Below are positions 1-9,859 of a DNA stretch of 29,702 bases, piece by piece. Within the stretch, counting starts at the first letter, position 1, and the number at the start of each line of letters is the position of its first letter. The notes under the pieces are model-generated. The model made no database searches, was not told the DNA's origin, and worked only from the letters and a program-made list of their open reading frames with translations. The position numbers were made by a program, and so were the translations under genes. Source of the DNA: Mesotaenium endlicherianum (Eukaryota; Streptophyta; Zygnematophyceae; Zygnematales; Mesotaeniaceae); the NCBI GenBank assembly GCA_009602735.1, contig WELA01010452.1, positions 221,779 through 251,480 on the forward strand, written 5' to 3'.

Positions 1-854
1 GGGGGGGAGGGAAAGAGACAGAGAGGATGAGAGGGTCAGGACAACAGCAGCTCTCAAGAGGAGTGGCCACGCAAACAACAATCTAGGCAGGCCGTCCAGC
101 TTGGCCCAGCAGCCCTCGCACCCAGCAGCTGACACCTGGTGGGAGGTGGCACTAATCCCTGAAGCCTGCCGCCCGTGTAGGACCCCCGCGATGCATCTAC
201 TCTGCAGCAACAGATCTGACCAAACATTGTCCCTCCACCTCCGCCCCTAAAGCAAGGGAGGCGCAGAGAACAGGCCTCCCTGTCAGCCAGCAGGCATGCG
301 AGCACTGCCGGCGGGCCCAAGCTGCCCCCCCAGGCCTACACAGCCCCGTAGCCTCTGCATCTCAGCCTTCCATCCCGCCGCTCGATCCCCACAACTCTTG
401 TATCTCTGGCCTCCCTGGAGACCCTACACTCCTCCCGTCAACCTCCGGAATGGGGGGGCCAGGAGATGAAAGAGCGTGACGGAACAGTGACTCGAGAACC
501 ACTTCCCAGCGCCCTGAGAAGGGGGAGGCCAACGAGGGGAGAGGGAGAGGAGGGAGAGGAGGGCGGGCTCCGAGGAGGCTTTTGGCAGGCGGGGGCAGGC
601 AGGGGCAGGCAGAGAGCAGGCAGGAGCAGGCCAAGAGCAGGCCAAAGGGCAAGTAGAGGGCGGGCAGGAGGGCAGAAAGAGAGCAGGCTAACAGCAGCTA
701 GAGAGCAGGCAGGAGGGGGCAGGCACATGGCAGGCAGAGAGAACACGGGCAGGCAGGCATGAGGGAGGGGCAGGCGGGAGGAAGGCAAAGTGCAGGCAGG
801 ATGAAAAGGCAGGCAAGGACGGGGGGGCAGGCGGGAGGGGCAGGGGGGGCGGAC
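1..854 (-). other. Intron 3 (partial) of the histidyl-tRNA synthetase gene
   Basis: No coding exon is visible here in any frame. On the minus strand the preceding exon ends at 855 and the intron would begin with GTCCGC at 854, a weak but acceptable GT donor. From about 585 to 840 the plus strand is a degenerate G-rich run of GGCAGGCAGGAGG-like units, so the intron transcript is C-rich with repeated CCTGCCTGCC. The remaining synthetase exons are not found down to base 1. The poly-G start of the window may be a contig-end artefact. Confidence 0.6.
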
Positions 855-2826
855 CTCGTAGGGGCCAATGTCAAGCTCGTCGAGAATCTCGGACAGCACC
901 TTGAGCACCTCGGCGTCGGGGATCATGGGCACGTACTGGCCGGCGATGTCAAAGTCGCACTGGTAGAACTCGCGGAAGCGGCCGCGGCTCATCTGCGGGT
1001 TGTCGCGGCGGTACACGCGCGCGATGTGGTAGCGCTTCACGTTGCCCAGCGGGTGCATGGCCAGGTAGCGCGCGAACGGCACCGTCAGGTCGTAGCGCAG
1101 CGACAGGATCTCGCCGCCCTGCCATTTTCCCCGCCCGGATGGAGACGCAAGAGGCAACACAAGGGAGTCGCGCCATCAGCGGCGGGGCTTGCGCGCACGC
1201 GCGCGTCTGTCCACTCGCGCCCGCGCTTGAGCTCCCATTCATGCTCGCGCTCCCATCCGCATTTGCCTTCGCATCTCATAAAGCTCCTGGCTTTGGCGTT
1301 TTGGGCGAGGGGGGCGACACTTACAGCCCGAGGGGGAACCATCTGTTCATATGTGGGCTGGCGGGAGCTTTCGACGAGAAGAGAGAGATGGGGGACAAGC
1401 AGGGGCAACGGATAAATACAAGCACATGTGCCTCACCAAGTGGTGCACCGGGGTTCGAGCTAAGCTGGCGATAGAGCGCGAGAGCCATAGCAGTCAAGGG
1501 CGAGGCCACCAGGCAAGTTCAAAATGCCTGGGGGCTGCTGCCAGAGTTCCACAAGGGAGAGTGGAGGATGGTAGTCCGAGCAAGCGCAGTAAGGAGAGTA
1601 GGGGCTTTGCGAGGGCAAGGGGCGGTCTGGGACGGGTGGGTGTAAGAGTAAGTGCCCCCTGAGGCAATCGTTGAGGTAAAGCCGGGGGATCAAACGACAA
1701 CCCCATTTTTTTTCCTATAAAAACCCGCATTGCTCTGCTGCGAGCGTCCTCCTCCACGGTCTCCCGAGCACTCCCTCCAAGGGCACCGTCATTGTGGCCA
1801 TCAGATGCCGTGAGACAAAGGCGCGGATAAGAGCTGGGCGTGTGCATGCATGTGCTTGTTCTGGGTGGCTTAGGGTGACGTGCACCGGGGGCGCCACAGG
1901 TATGAAGCTTCGAGAGGGGCGGTGGAGGATCTCAAGCAGCGGACAGATGCCACCAGTGTGGACCCATCTCGCTGACTAACACGCGCCATCCGCCGCAGCA
2001 GCAGAGCAGCAACAGAAACAGAAATGCACGCATAACAGCTAGCAAAGCAACAGGCTGTACTTTAAGGAAAGAAAGGAGAAACAGAGCTCGCAAGGCGGGA
2101 GAGCACCCCAGCCACCCTTCTGCAGTCGCCCGTGCTCGACAGCCGTTGCACCGCTCACTCCAAAGAAAAACTCTCACGTAGCTTTAAGAGGAGTCCAACA
2201 GAGATCAAGCTGGAGGGACGGAGTGGGTCGAGGCAGCCCCGCGCGACTCAAGGCAGCCTCCCCCTGAGGCCGGCCACTGGTGGCGGCCATGGGGCGCAAC
2301 ACCCGTGTCCTTGGGCAGCAGCCAGCAGCGGCGTCAACGCCAGCGGCGGGCTTGTCGTCGTTACTGCGCGAGACGTGATGCTTACCTGGTCGGCGAGGTC
2401 GTAGATGAGCTTGGAGTCCTCGCCGTACTTGCCCATGAGCGTCTCGCGCAGCTCGAACACGGGCGTGTCCAGCTCCACCGCGCCGTGCCGCTTGAACACG
2501 CCCTTGATGGCGTTGAAGGCGCGCTCGCGGATCGCCATCTGGTCCGGCAGGAAGTCCCGGGTCCCCTGAGGAGGCCGGGGCCGCCATCGACGCAAGGAGA
2601 GCAAGGAGAGCCAGGAGGAGAGAGCGGCGTGGCACAGGGTCAGCAGGACGCTGACAGAGGGCCAGCAGCGGCAAGCCCAGAGGTTCAGGCGCAAGGCGTG
2701 GTTGGCGTGCGACATGAAGCAGTAGGAGCACCAGGCACTGGCATCGGACAAGAGCCCTGCGACCGAGAGCCCGCAAGAGCTTAAGAGACTAGAGGAGCAT
2801 GTGCGTGTGTGCATGTGTGCGTCACT

Positions 2827-2857
<31 letters not shown>

Positions 2858-4894
2858 CGCGCGCACGCGCTGGCGTGCGATAAAAACTGCAGACCTTCAG
2901 GAGATCCTCCAAGAGTGCCAGCTGGGCGGAGCTTACGATAAGCTAGATCAAACCTGGCAGCACTGCATACCTCCAGCGACGAGCATGCCAAACATGAAAA
3001 AGAGGGAGCAGAAAGTCAAGGGTCACACTTGGCGCGCACTAACGGACAACAAAGCACACCCACACATACAGCATGCCAACACCCAGACCGCAGCCACACC
3101 CATACCCACAAACGCGCATATACAGGCATGCAGAGGGCGCAGCAACGAGCTTACCTTGGCAATCTTGGGGGCTCGCCGGGTTTCGTTGCTCTCGATGGCG
3201 CCCTTCAGGGCCTCTAGCAGAGCCGGGTGTGAATCCGCCCTGGGATCAAAGAGCGCGGCCACGGCTGCCAGCTGTTCCCGATAGCCGCTCGCAGCGGCCT
3301 CCCCCACTGCTTGGTCCAGGACTTGCTTCAGGACAGCTGTCCCCTTCCCCAAGGCGGCTGCGCCCCCTCCTCCCTTCCCTTTCTTCCCCTCCTTTGCCTT
3401 GGGAGCCTTCTTCCCCTGCTTGTCCTGCGCCTCCCCTGCCGAATCCGCCTCAACGGGTGGGGGGCCTTTGCCGGGGGCCTCTTTGCCCTTGCCAGGGCCC
3501 CCGCCCTGCTTGCCTGACAGAACTGCCTCTCTGACCTGCAGGAGCTTGAGAGCTGTCAAAGCCTCCAGAGCGAGCGCCCTCCTTGCACTGTCAACTGCTA
3601 GGAGGGATTCTCTCGCCGCCCTCAGCCCCGGCAGGCCACAGCTCTTTGCCCCCTCGGCAATCGACACGTCACCCCCCACCAAATCAGCATCGGTCAAGAG
3701 CTGGCACACGGTGTTGGCCCTCTCCTTGGCAAGGGATACGTCTTTCAAAGCCCCCCCAAAAGCCTCCTCAAACTGCCTCCCCCCTGTCAAATTCTCCCCA
3801 CCCTCCCCATCTGGTGCTGACGGTGCCCCGTTCTCGTCGCCAGCCACACTGCCTTGCAAGCTCTTCAGGATAGAGGCCATCTGCTCCGTCCTTTTCACAC
3901 TCGCAGCGATCAAGGGACATAGGGCTCGTAGTAAAGTAGCTGCATTGTTCGCCACCAAGGGGGAGGGGATGGACACGTGTTTGCTCTGGCTTTGACTTCC
4001 CTTCCCACTCTCCGCCCCCGCTTCTGGGGCGCTATTGAGCTCTATCCGCAGAGCACTGGCTGCAACTTTCAGCGATTCCCTGACTGGTCCGTGCACTTGA
4101 GGGATTGCCATCACAGCAGCAAGCTTCACAGCATCCTTCCTGGGGTTGACTAGCTTAGACAAGGCCAGAAGCGATCTCAAGTCGCTGGCAACGTCCACGT
4201 GGGACTTGTGAGAGTGAGCTTGATCGTTATTTTCAGCGTCAAAGGCAGTGACATCAGCCTGGAGAGCCTCACATGAGAGAGCTGATACCGCATCTGAAAC
4301 CGCTGAAAGTGACTGCCCGGCATGCACTGCTATCGAAGCCACCCCTACAGTGCCAGCCATGCCCTGAGCTAGAGCAGCCTGCTCATCTGCTGACAAGCCA
4401 GGTGGGCTGAGGGCAGGATCAGCTTTACTGAAGGCTTCTAAAAGGGGCACTGCACGTGGCTTTGCGTCCCCATGGCTTGAGGCGCTTCCGAGGGACCTGG
4501 CAGATGCAGCTACTGCTTGAAGAGCTTCATGGTCCTCGTCACAGGCAGGAACCAACAGAGGCACATTGGAATTGAGAAGCTCCGAAAAGAACTTTGACAC
4601 ATCTGGACGCACATGGCCCTGTCCATGCATCACCTCAATGAGGCGCACCAAAACAACTGCTCTGACTTCCTCATAGCTCAATGACCCTTGATCGGCCTTA
4701 GGAACGAGTCCAGAGTCAGAATCTGGTAGAAGCAGATCCTTCACCTTTCCCCCAGGACCTTTTGCTAGCTTGTCAAGACCAGCTGTGTCTAGTAGTACTT
4801 GGAACTGCTTCGAACATACGTTAAAAACATCTTCAGGAGTCAACGCAGCCCCTTTACCCCCGATTAAAACACGACCTTTCTTCACGGTGCTCAT
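855..4894 (-). CDS. Histidyl-tRNA synthetase, plant cytosolic type, 3' end missing
   Basis: Class II synthetase that attaches histidine to tRNA-His in the cytosol. Three exons fit exactly in phase 0: 4894-3155 (580 codons), 2565-2386 (60) and 1118-855 (88), giving 728 residues in the window. Junctions are AAG|GTAAGC..CAG|GGG and CAG|GTAAGC..CAG|GGC. The synthetase core begins at GTRDF (581-585), followed by [14 protein letters not shown], then [11 protein letters not shown] (648-658) and the motif 2 stretch [13 protein letters not shown] (688-700). The later histidine-specific motifs and anticodon-binding domain must lie beyond the left edge. I chose the ATG at 4894 because the next upstream start, at 4909, is GTG, and because the protein then begins [15 protein letters not shown], resembling the start of plant homologues as I recall them. 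Residues about 8-460 resemble a decayed histidine ammonia-lyase; 461-515 is a Gly/Lys-rich linker. The last exon boundary (donor GTCCGC) is the least certain. Confidence 0.93.
1119..2385 (-). other. Histidyl-tRNA synthetase intron 2
   Basis: GT-AG intron (GTAAGC..GGCAG) of 1267 bases between exons 2 and 3. It has no coding exon that I can support. It includes a short GC-alternating patch near 1189-1208. Confidence 0.85.
2566..3154 (-). other. Histidyl-tRNA synthetase intron 1 with a purine-pyrimidine alternating tract
   Basis: GT-AG intron (GTAAGC..CTCAG) between the extension and the synthetase core. It contains a GT/GC microsatellite (see the separate repeat) and no coding signal. Confidence 0.85.
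2826..2870. repeat. (TG)n(CG)n microsatellite, 45 bases of perfect purine-pyrimidine alternation
   Basis: From 2826 to 2870 every base alternates pyrimidine and purine: first TG dinucleotides, then GC dinucleotides ending GCACGCGC. Such tracts are the classical Z-DNA-forming type. It lies inside intron 1 of the synthetase gene. Confidence 0.9.
3155..4894 (-). other. Ammonia-lyase-like N-terminal extension of the histidyl-tRNA synthetase (exon 1)
   Basis: By eye, residues 8-290 follow the order of motifs of histidine/phenylalanine ammonia-lyases: [15 protein letters not shown] (9-23), [14 protein letters not shown] (72-85), [18 protein letters not shown] (95-112), [15 protein letters not shown] (205-219), [13 protein letters not shown] (263-275) and IELNSA (284-289). 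The residues that would make the enzyme work are not conserved. The Ala-Ser-Gly triad that forms the MIO cofactor is represented only by GSASSHGD (136-143), and the Gln, Tyr and Arg of the family QDxYSxR motif are replaced in RKDAVKLAA (252-260). A structural or regulatory role is therefore more likely than deamination. That is inference. Confidence 0.7.
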
Positions 4895-5358
4895 TTTACT
4901 GCACTTCACACTCTTGGCTCTACGACATAAGTTGCAGTGTAGAGCTGCAGTCAGCTGGGCTAAAGAGATGCCAGCTAATCTATTTTAAGTTTTCTTCAGC
5001 TGACTGTCTCGAAATTTTCAAGAACGAGTTAGATTTGAAAATTGCTGACTTCGGGTTTTAGCATTTAGGAGCAGGGTTTAACGAAGAGAAGACTGGTATT
5101 GTACAAAATATGATGTCCGAGGAACCGAGGGGTCACCGGAACGATCTTAAGGAGTCAATGAGGGCTTGCGAATCGACTCCATGCCACATTCTCACATTCC
5201 ATCCTCCATCTTAATCTCGTGATCTCTGCAGTTTTTAAGACGCTTCCCTAGTCGTGCCCTGAGGAGTTCCGGCACCAGTGTCGTATTGATAGGTGCAGAC
5301 TTGAGGAGTGTAGGGTAAGGAACTTCAGGTGCACACAGACACACGGAATAATTTCAAC
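4895..5358. promoter_or_regulatory. Shared upstream region of two divergent genes
   Basis: The synthetase ATG (4894, minus) and the NDUFA1-like ATG (5359, plus) are 464 bases apart and head to head, so promoters and 5' untranslated regions of both must lie here unless far-upstream non-coding exons exist. I see no convincing TATA box on either strand. No open frame here is supported. Confidence 0.55.
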
Positions 5359-6126
5359 ATGCCTTACGAGTCGCTTCCTCCATTTATCCTGATCGGGACC
5401 ATGCTCTGTGCCGCTGGTGGCATTCAACACCTTGTCAATAAGGTGTACTACGGAAAGGTTAGTCACTCTATTAACTTCTTGCTCAGCCAGGTCGTGCACA
5501 CCCTCCACCAAATGCTCAGCTCAGTGCGGTCTGCCTTATAAAAGAGGGTCCACCAACGTGTAGGACGTTCAAACCCACGCTAAAAATCCTCAATCGTCAA
5601 AGTAAGAATGCTGAGCCAGGAGCACATGAGATTATGATAAACATGGTGTGCACTGGAGACATGTTCTCTCGAGCAGCCATTGTCTCATGGTGGTGCACCC
5701 AAGACAAGAATTTCTCCTGTAGGCCCGCTATACGAGTTGCAGTACCTTAGGCATCATGAATATTGTGGGCAGCTCAAAGGTTGCATTCAGAAGCCGCAGA
5801 TTGAACAACATAGGTTGTCCTTAGATACCGTATGGAGCGCTTCTGTATGTATCTGGATGAACTTGAGGATAAAAGATACTGCAAGCTACCTCAGTTGTTC
5901 TAACTAGTGACGCAAATGGCAGCCCAAGCACCCTAACTCTGACGCATGGGACTACGCAATGGAGGAACGTGATTCACGTCTGGTGGAAGAGGCAAAAGCA
6001 GCTGCAAAGGCATGCCTCTTCTACTTTCACCAGAATATACTCTATCATCCCTTTTCTTGTTGTTATCTTTTGCTGGTTATGGTTATGCTGGTGAGAGAAG
6101 GACCCTGGCTGGCCAGATGTGCTTAA
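5359..6126 (+). CDS. NDUFA1/MWFE-like subunit of mitochondrial complex I
   Basis: Small accessory subunit of NADH:ubiquinone oxidoreductase in the inner mitochondrial membrane. Two exons, 5359-5457 (33 codons) and 5923-6126 (67 codons plus TAA), joined in phase 0 through a GTTAGT..GGCAG intron. The protein begins MPYESLPPFILIGTMLCAAG. It has one membrane segment (about residues 6-26), then NKVYYGK joined across the splice to PKHPNSDAWDYAMEERD, and then SRLVEEAKAAAK. This is the order seen in plant MWFE proteins: membrane helix, HKAYxGRPKH-like turn, and DEWDxAMExRD. Family members are about 65-70 residues; this model has 100, with a hydrophobic, Cys-containing tail after AAAK. The tail may be real, or there may be an unrecognised splice, for example at GTGAGA near 6091. 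The family call is fairly firm; the C-terminus is not. Confidence 0.78.
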
Positions 6127-7682
6127 GGTAGAAAGTGGCCCACGATTTTCTTAAGAAAATTGGAACATTGTGGGTGCACTACTATGGCACTCTTTGTTGC
6201 TGAATTGAGCAAGCTTCTACAAAACAGAAGAAACAACCCCAAACTTGATGTCATACCTGCTACAAAGTTTCCAAGAACTTTTGTACAGCTGGGATGGACT
6301 ACTTAGATAAGCAAGTATATGTAGGACATGCTTGGAGGGTTACAAATGCAGTCATCTTTTTGGGTTAGACTTGGGAGCTATTTTTAAGGCTTACAATTGG
6401 GAGTCATGTTTGACCTACGATGGCATAAACTTATTATGCAGATAAAGTGCCGATATAGTTGCACGTAGCTGTCTTTGAAGTCCTTTAAGGTTATGTCAAC
6501 CTTCGCTAGCAATGTTCTGTCGTACTTCCTCGTTTCACTTACAATGTATTTTGTATTTCCGGTCATCTGGGTTATCAGGCTGCGAATTGTTGCTGCAAGT
6601 ATCAGCGACTTTCTTGTGACGGAGTTATGTGTTGTTATTGGGGGTTGCAGAAAGCTTAGAGAAGACCTCGTGGCCTGCCTGTGTTTCATATCCACTTGTA
6701 AAGGTACTTCCTCCGCATATGGTGACACACAATATTCAAGTTATTGCTTTCATTAGAAGAAGGGGGTTTGCATTTTTTTCTCTTTTTCACTTATTTCAGG
6801 TGCTCAAAATACCAAAGCTCTCCAACAATGATGCATTTACTACATGGTTTGCTTGAGTTGTGGTTGCGACAATGATGACATCGTCTTAAAACTCGGCAGA
6901 ATCTGGTTGCTGGTTTGCCGGTCCACTGGTCCAGTGAGTAGAAAAATATGGGGAAGCAAAGCCAGATGACTTAAAGCGGAACTTGAATCTCCTGGGTGCT
7001 AAGATATGGGCATGCTTCGCCAATGGAGGATTTGACTAAGTGTCTCAGAGACCAGAAGTATTGGTGCATGCAACTGCTTTCATTGACCTCCTCCTATGGT
7101 GCTTGAGCAGGTCACACTCTTGTCTCCATGGTGTTCACTTCAAGATTCTGATTAGTGAGGTTTAGAAGACCTTTAAGGTTCTCTTGCAACCACTTTAAAT
7201 ACATCACCTTGATGGGGTCTAATATAGACAAACTAGACGTCAATATAGTTATCTATCCATTCAAGTTTGACATGTCACCTATCCATCAAGTATGGGGGTG
7301 TTAGCAAGTGTGTATAGGCTTTTATTTGTCACATCGTCAATATGTATTCCGCACTAGTCACTTGTTAGTAAGAACACATCGTCAATATGTATTCCGCACT
7401 AGTCACTTGTTAGTAAGAACCATGTAAGAAATTTCGCATGTTCCCCTTGTATCTGCTTACCAATTTGATGGATGTTACCTTTTTCAATAGTTAAATGAAA
7501 TCTTACATACTCCATTCAATATGCGGGGAGGCCGTCGACCCAAAGTTGGTTCAAGGTTGTCAGCCTGCATGACATGGTGAAGGAGAGTATTAGGCCGATA
7601 ACAAAGTTGACTTTTGAGGTCTTCGACAAGGTTGCAGACCATCGACCAAAAAGGTATACAATTTATGGCTGACTGAAACAAA
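6127..7682. other. Intergenic region between the complex I subunit and the retroelement
   Basis: About 1.55 kb of AT-rich sequence. I see no gene I can support. It probably includes the 3' untranslated region of the upstream gene. The only clear structure is the 45-bp tandem duplication at 7330-7419. Confidence 0.6.
7330..7419. repeat. Perfect tandem duplication, 45-bp unit, two copies
   Basis: Copies 7330-7374 and 7375-7419 are identical by eye, each starting CACATCGTCAATATG and ending TAGTAAGAA. The identity suggests a recent slippage or duplication event or an assembly artefact. Confidence 0.93.
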
Positions 7683-7829
7683 TTTGCGACATGAAAATGT
7701 CGCAAACCAAAGTTTGACAAGTGTTCAAATTTGATCGATTTCACACGTGTTGTGTCTCATCGACAAACGAAACCCTCATAAGGCTTCTCGTTGCAAAGAA
7801 GCCTCATTGCAGCAGGAAGGTAGTTGCTA
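7683..7829 (+). repeat. Split direct repeat A1 (left end of the element)
   Basis: 147 bases, matching A2 (13740-13885) with two substitutions and one single-base length difference. It opens with a 10-bp inverted repeat, TTTGCGACAT at 7683-7692 and ATGTCGCAAA at 7697-7706, separated by GAAA. Confidence 0.9.
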
Positions 7830-7896
7830 TCGCTTGATAGAGTACCATAGATCCGCGAACACTCGAGACGCGGACGTGTTTGCTCACTTACGAGCG

Positions 7897-8304
7897 ATGA
7901 CGGAGAGAGGTGAGGGAAGCCAGGGGGGCCCGAGCGACTTACGCAATGATGGCGAGCAGGTCAATGGCGAGCAGATTAACGACATCGGTAGGGCGAGAGT
8001 AGCGAGCCAGCTTACTGCTGGCGAAATCGCCAAATTACATGCAGAGTTCCTTAAAGAGTACGAAAGCGAGCAGGCCGAGCTCAGCAAGGCGGAAGCGGCT
8101 GAGCTCAAAGCTGCGCAGCACGCTGCTCATCTCGAAATGGCCAAGTTACAGCAGGCAGTGAGCAAACTAGCGCAAAGCAAGGTCTCGCGAGCTCACGATG
8201 GCGAGGGAGCAGGGGCGGACATCCTGCAGCAGCTCAAGCGGCTCAAGAGGAAAAGTGAGGTTGCAGGTGTGGGCAAGTTGTCTGAGGGCAACCGCGCCAA
8301 ATGA
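7897..8304 (+). CDS. Retroelement ORF1a, gag-like coiled-coil protein
   Basis: 135 residues from the first in-frame ATG (7897). The frame is open further upstream into A1 but without an ATG. The middle and C-terminal parts (IAKLHAEFLKEYESEQAELS and following) are Ala/Glu/Lys-rich and predicted by eye to be a long coiled coil, which is common in DIRS-order gag proteins. No catalytic motif is seen. The stop codon overlaps the start of the next ORF as ATGA (8301-8304). This could be natural termination-reinitiation, or one gag gene broken by a single-base indel. Confidence 0.6.
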   Translation: MTERGEGSQGGPSDLRNDGEQVNGEQINDIGRARVASQLTAGEIAKLHAEFLKEYESEQAELSKAEAAELKAAQHAAHLEMAKLQQAVSKLAQSKVSRAHDGEGAGADILQQLKRLKRKSEVAGVGKLSEGNRAK

Positions 8305-8831
8305 AGGTCATGAACAACCTCGCGGAGCTGTGCCACAACGCTCAAGATGCGCTGGACAAGGAAGACATTGAAGCGGCCCAAAGCGCGCTCACTGAAGGTT
8401 TGTCTTTGATAACTTTTTGGCAAAAGCAAATCATTTCCGCGGACTTGCATAGCTGGCCTGTGATTAATGAGGTTGTCAAGTCCATGCAAATTAAGGATGA
8501 GAGCGAGGATTGGAAAAATCGGGTCCAAAAGCAAGTGGCTAAGAGTAAGAAGGACAAAGAGGAGGAGAGGGAGTTCGATTTTAGTAACCGCAAACCACGG
8601 GCCAGCCCGTATGCGTTTAAGGCGAACCCCCGCGCTCCTAGGATGTTTAGAAATGACTTGAGTTGCTGGCACTGCAACATGGTAGGCCACGCATCTCGTT
8701 TTTGCCCTTCGGGGCCACCTAATGGCCCAGGCCCCCAACAGAGGCAGCCTTTGCTAGCACCTGCTCAGGTAGCAAACTTCCAGGGGCCTTATGGGCCGCC
8801 CCAGGGGCCTTATGGCCAGCCCCCGCGTTAA
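8301..8831 (+). CDS. Retroelement ORF1b, gag-like protein with CCHC zinc knuckle
   Basis: 176 residues ending in tandem stops TAA-TAG (8829-8834). A perfect CX2CX4HX4C zinc knuckle (C122, C125, H130, C135; CWHCNMVGHASRFC) marks it as a nucleocapsid-type gag segment, expected to bind the element's RNA. A basic Lys/Glu-rich stretch (about 72-92) precedes it. The C-terminus carries a short QGPYGPPQGPYG repeat and is Pro/Gly/Gln-rich. It overlaps ORF1a by four bases. Confidence 0.75.
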   Translation: MKVMNNLAELCHNAQDALDKEDIEAAQSALTEGLSLITFWQKQIISADLHSWPVINEVVKSMQIKDESEDWKNRVQKQVAKSKKDKEEEREFDFSNRKPRASPYAFKANPRAPRMFRNDLSCWHCNMVGHASRFCPSGPPNGPGPQQRQPLLAPAQVANFQGPYGPPQGPYGQPPR

Positions 8832-9859
8832 TAGCATTTTTTGTTATTTGGAGTGTGAGTAGTTGGACATTGTTAACCAGGCCTTTGGCCTCCATGGACA
8901 ATTTTATTTTTTTGGTATGATTATTTTGTATGATTATTTATTGGCAAATTGTTACTGCATTGGTTGGCCACCTAGGCCCCCTGGACATTTGGGTGCACAT
9001 GCTCACGTTAAGGAGCATAACATTGTTGGACGCGGGTGGAATACCAGGCCGAGGACTCCACAAATATTTGGTTGTTATTATTGTATTATTGGTTATGTTT
9101 GATTGGTTGTTGACTCGGTCCTTGCTTGTGGTCGTTGCATACATGATGGTGTTTGTTGTAGATATTTGTGGCTGGCTTGTTGGTTGTTATAGTTGCCGTT
9201 ACGTTACTTTGCTTGTTGGGCACAATAGTAGGCGGATGATGCATGTCCCTCTTATCGAGGGACGTACGCCGCACGTATGGATGTGCGTGGGTGGAAGAAA
9301 GCCCCTTCAGGCCTCCTAGGCGCTGGCAGATTGCGCACGAATGGAGACCACTCTCATTGAGCTTTGGTTCTCGCGGCTGGTGTTTTGGATTGTTGGCGTG
9401 TCGCCCGTCGCGCACTGGCGCGTTGTATTGCAACGCTGCTATAGGCCAGCGGAGTGTGGGCAAAAGGTTTCCAAAGCACAAATTGAATGCACGCGCACTG
9501 GCGCAAGTATGCATGAAGGCTCTTGCCAGCCATATAGGCATTGGCAGTGGGAGCACGGTTGGGATCACTCCTATAGAGTTTTGGATTGCCGCGTATAGAG
9601 GGGCTGCAATGCGATGTCGAAAGGGTGCACACATGTGCCACACAAGTCGGTTGCCGGTGCATGCATAGAGTACCCCAATGCTGCAATTGCGGAGCAGGGT
9701 AATGGAGGATGCCAATCAATCGTTGACACGTTTGGAGCATCGTGGCCGAGACCAACCGCGGGTATGCTTTATCGTGTGTTGGGTCATAGGTAATTTCGTG
9801 AGCGACGAGAAGGATTTTGAACACGAACTCCAAGTGTACTTGGGCGGAAGGAAGAAGCC
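8832..9859 (+). other. Element interior between gag and reverse transcriptase, no clear coding
   Basis: About 1 kb, GT- and AT-rich at first (8832-9240), then mixed. Open frames exist, for example at 9243-9668 on the plus strand, but none shows a recognisable domain. It may hold the broken N-terminal part of pol. A small palindrome AGGCC-TTT-GGCCT sits near 8879-8891. Confidence 0.5.

Noticed and set aside
1..850. G-rich repeats read as protein-coding on either strand
   Set aside because: The frames are low-complexity Gly/Arg/Ala or Pro/Leu/Ser translations of intron repeats.
1449..1463. GGGGTTCGAGC as a tRNA box B
   Set aside because: No box A or paired stems at the correct distance on either strand; it lies inside an intron.
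4895..4909. Upstream in-frame start for the histidyl-tRNA synthetase at 4909
   Set aside because: The codon is GTG, not ATG. The ATG at 4894 gives a start resembling plant homologues.
6384..6728. Minus-strand open frame of about 114 codons
   Set aside because: Starts with GTG, no recognisable domain, AT-rich context, and a competing plus-strand frame overlaps it. It could be an old element remnant but cannot be supported.
9243..9668. 141-codon plus-strand ORF inside the retroelement
   Set aside because: No similarity to gag, protease or pol motifs that I can see. Possibly decayed pol N-terminus.
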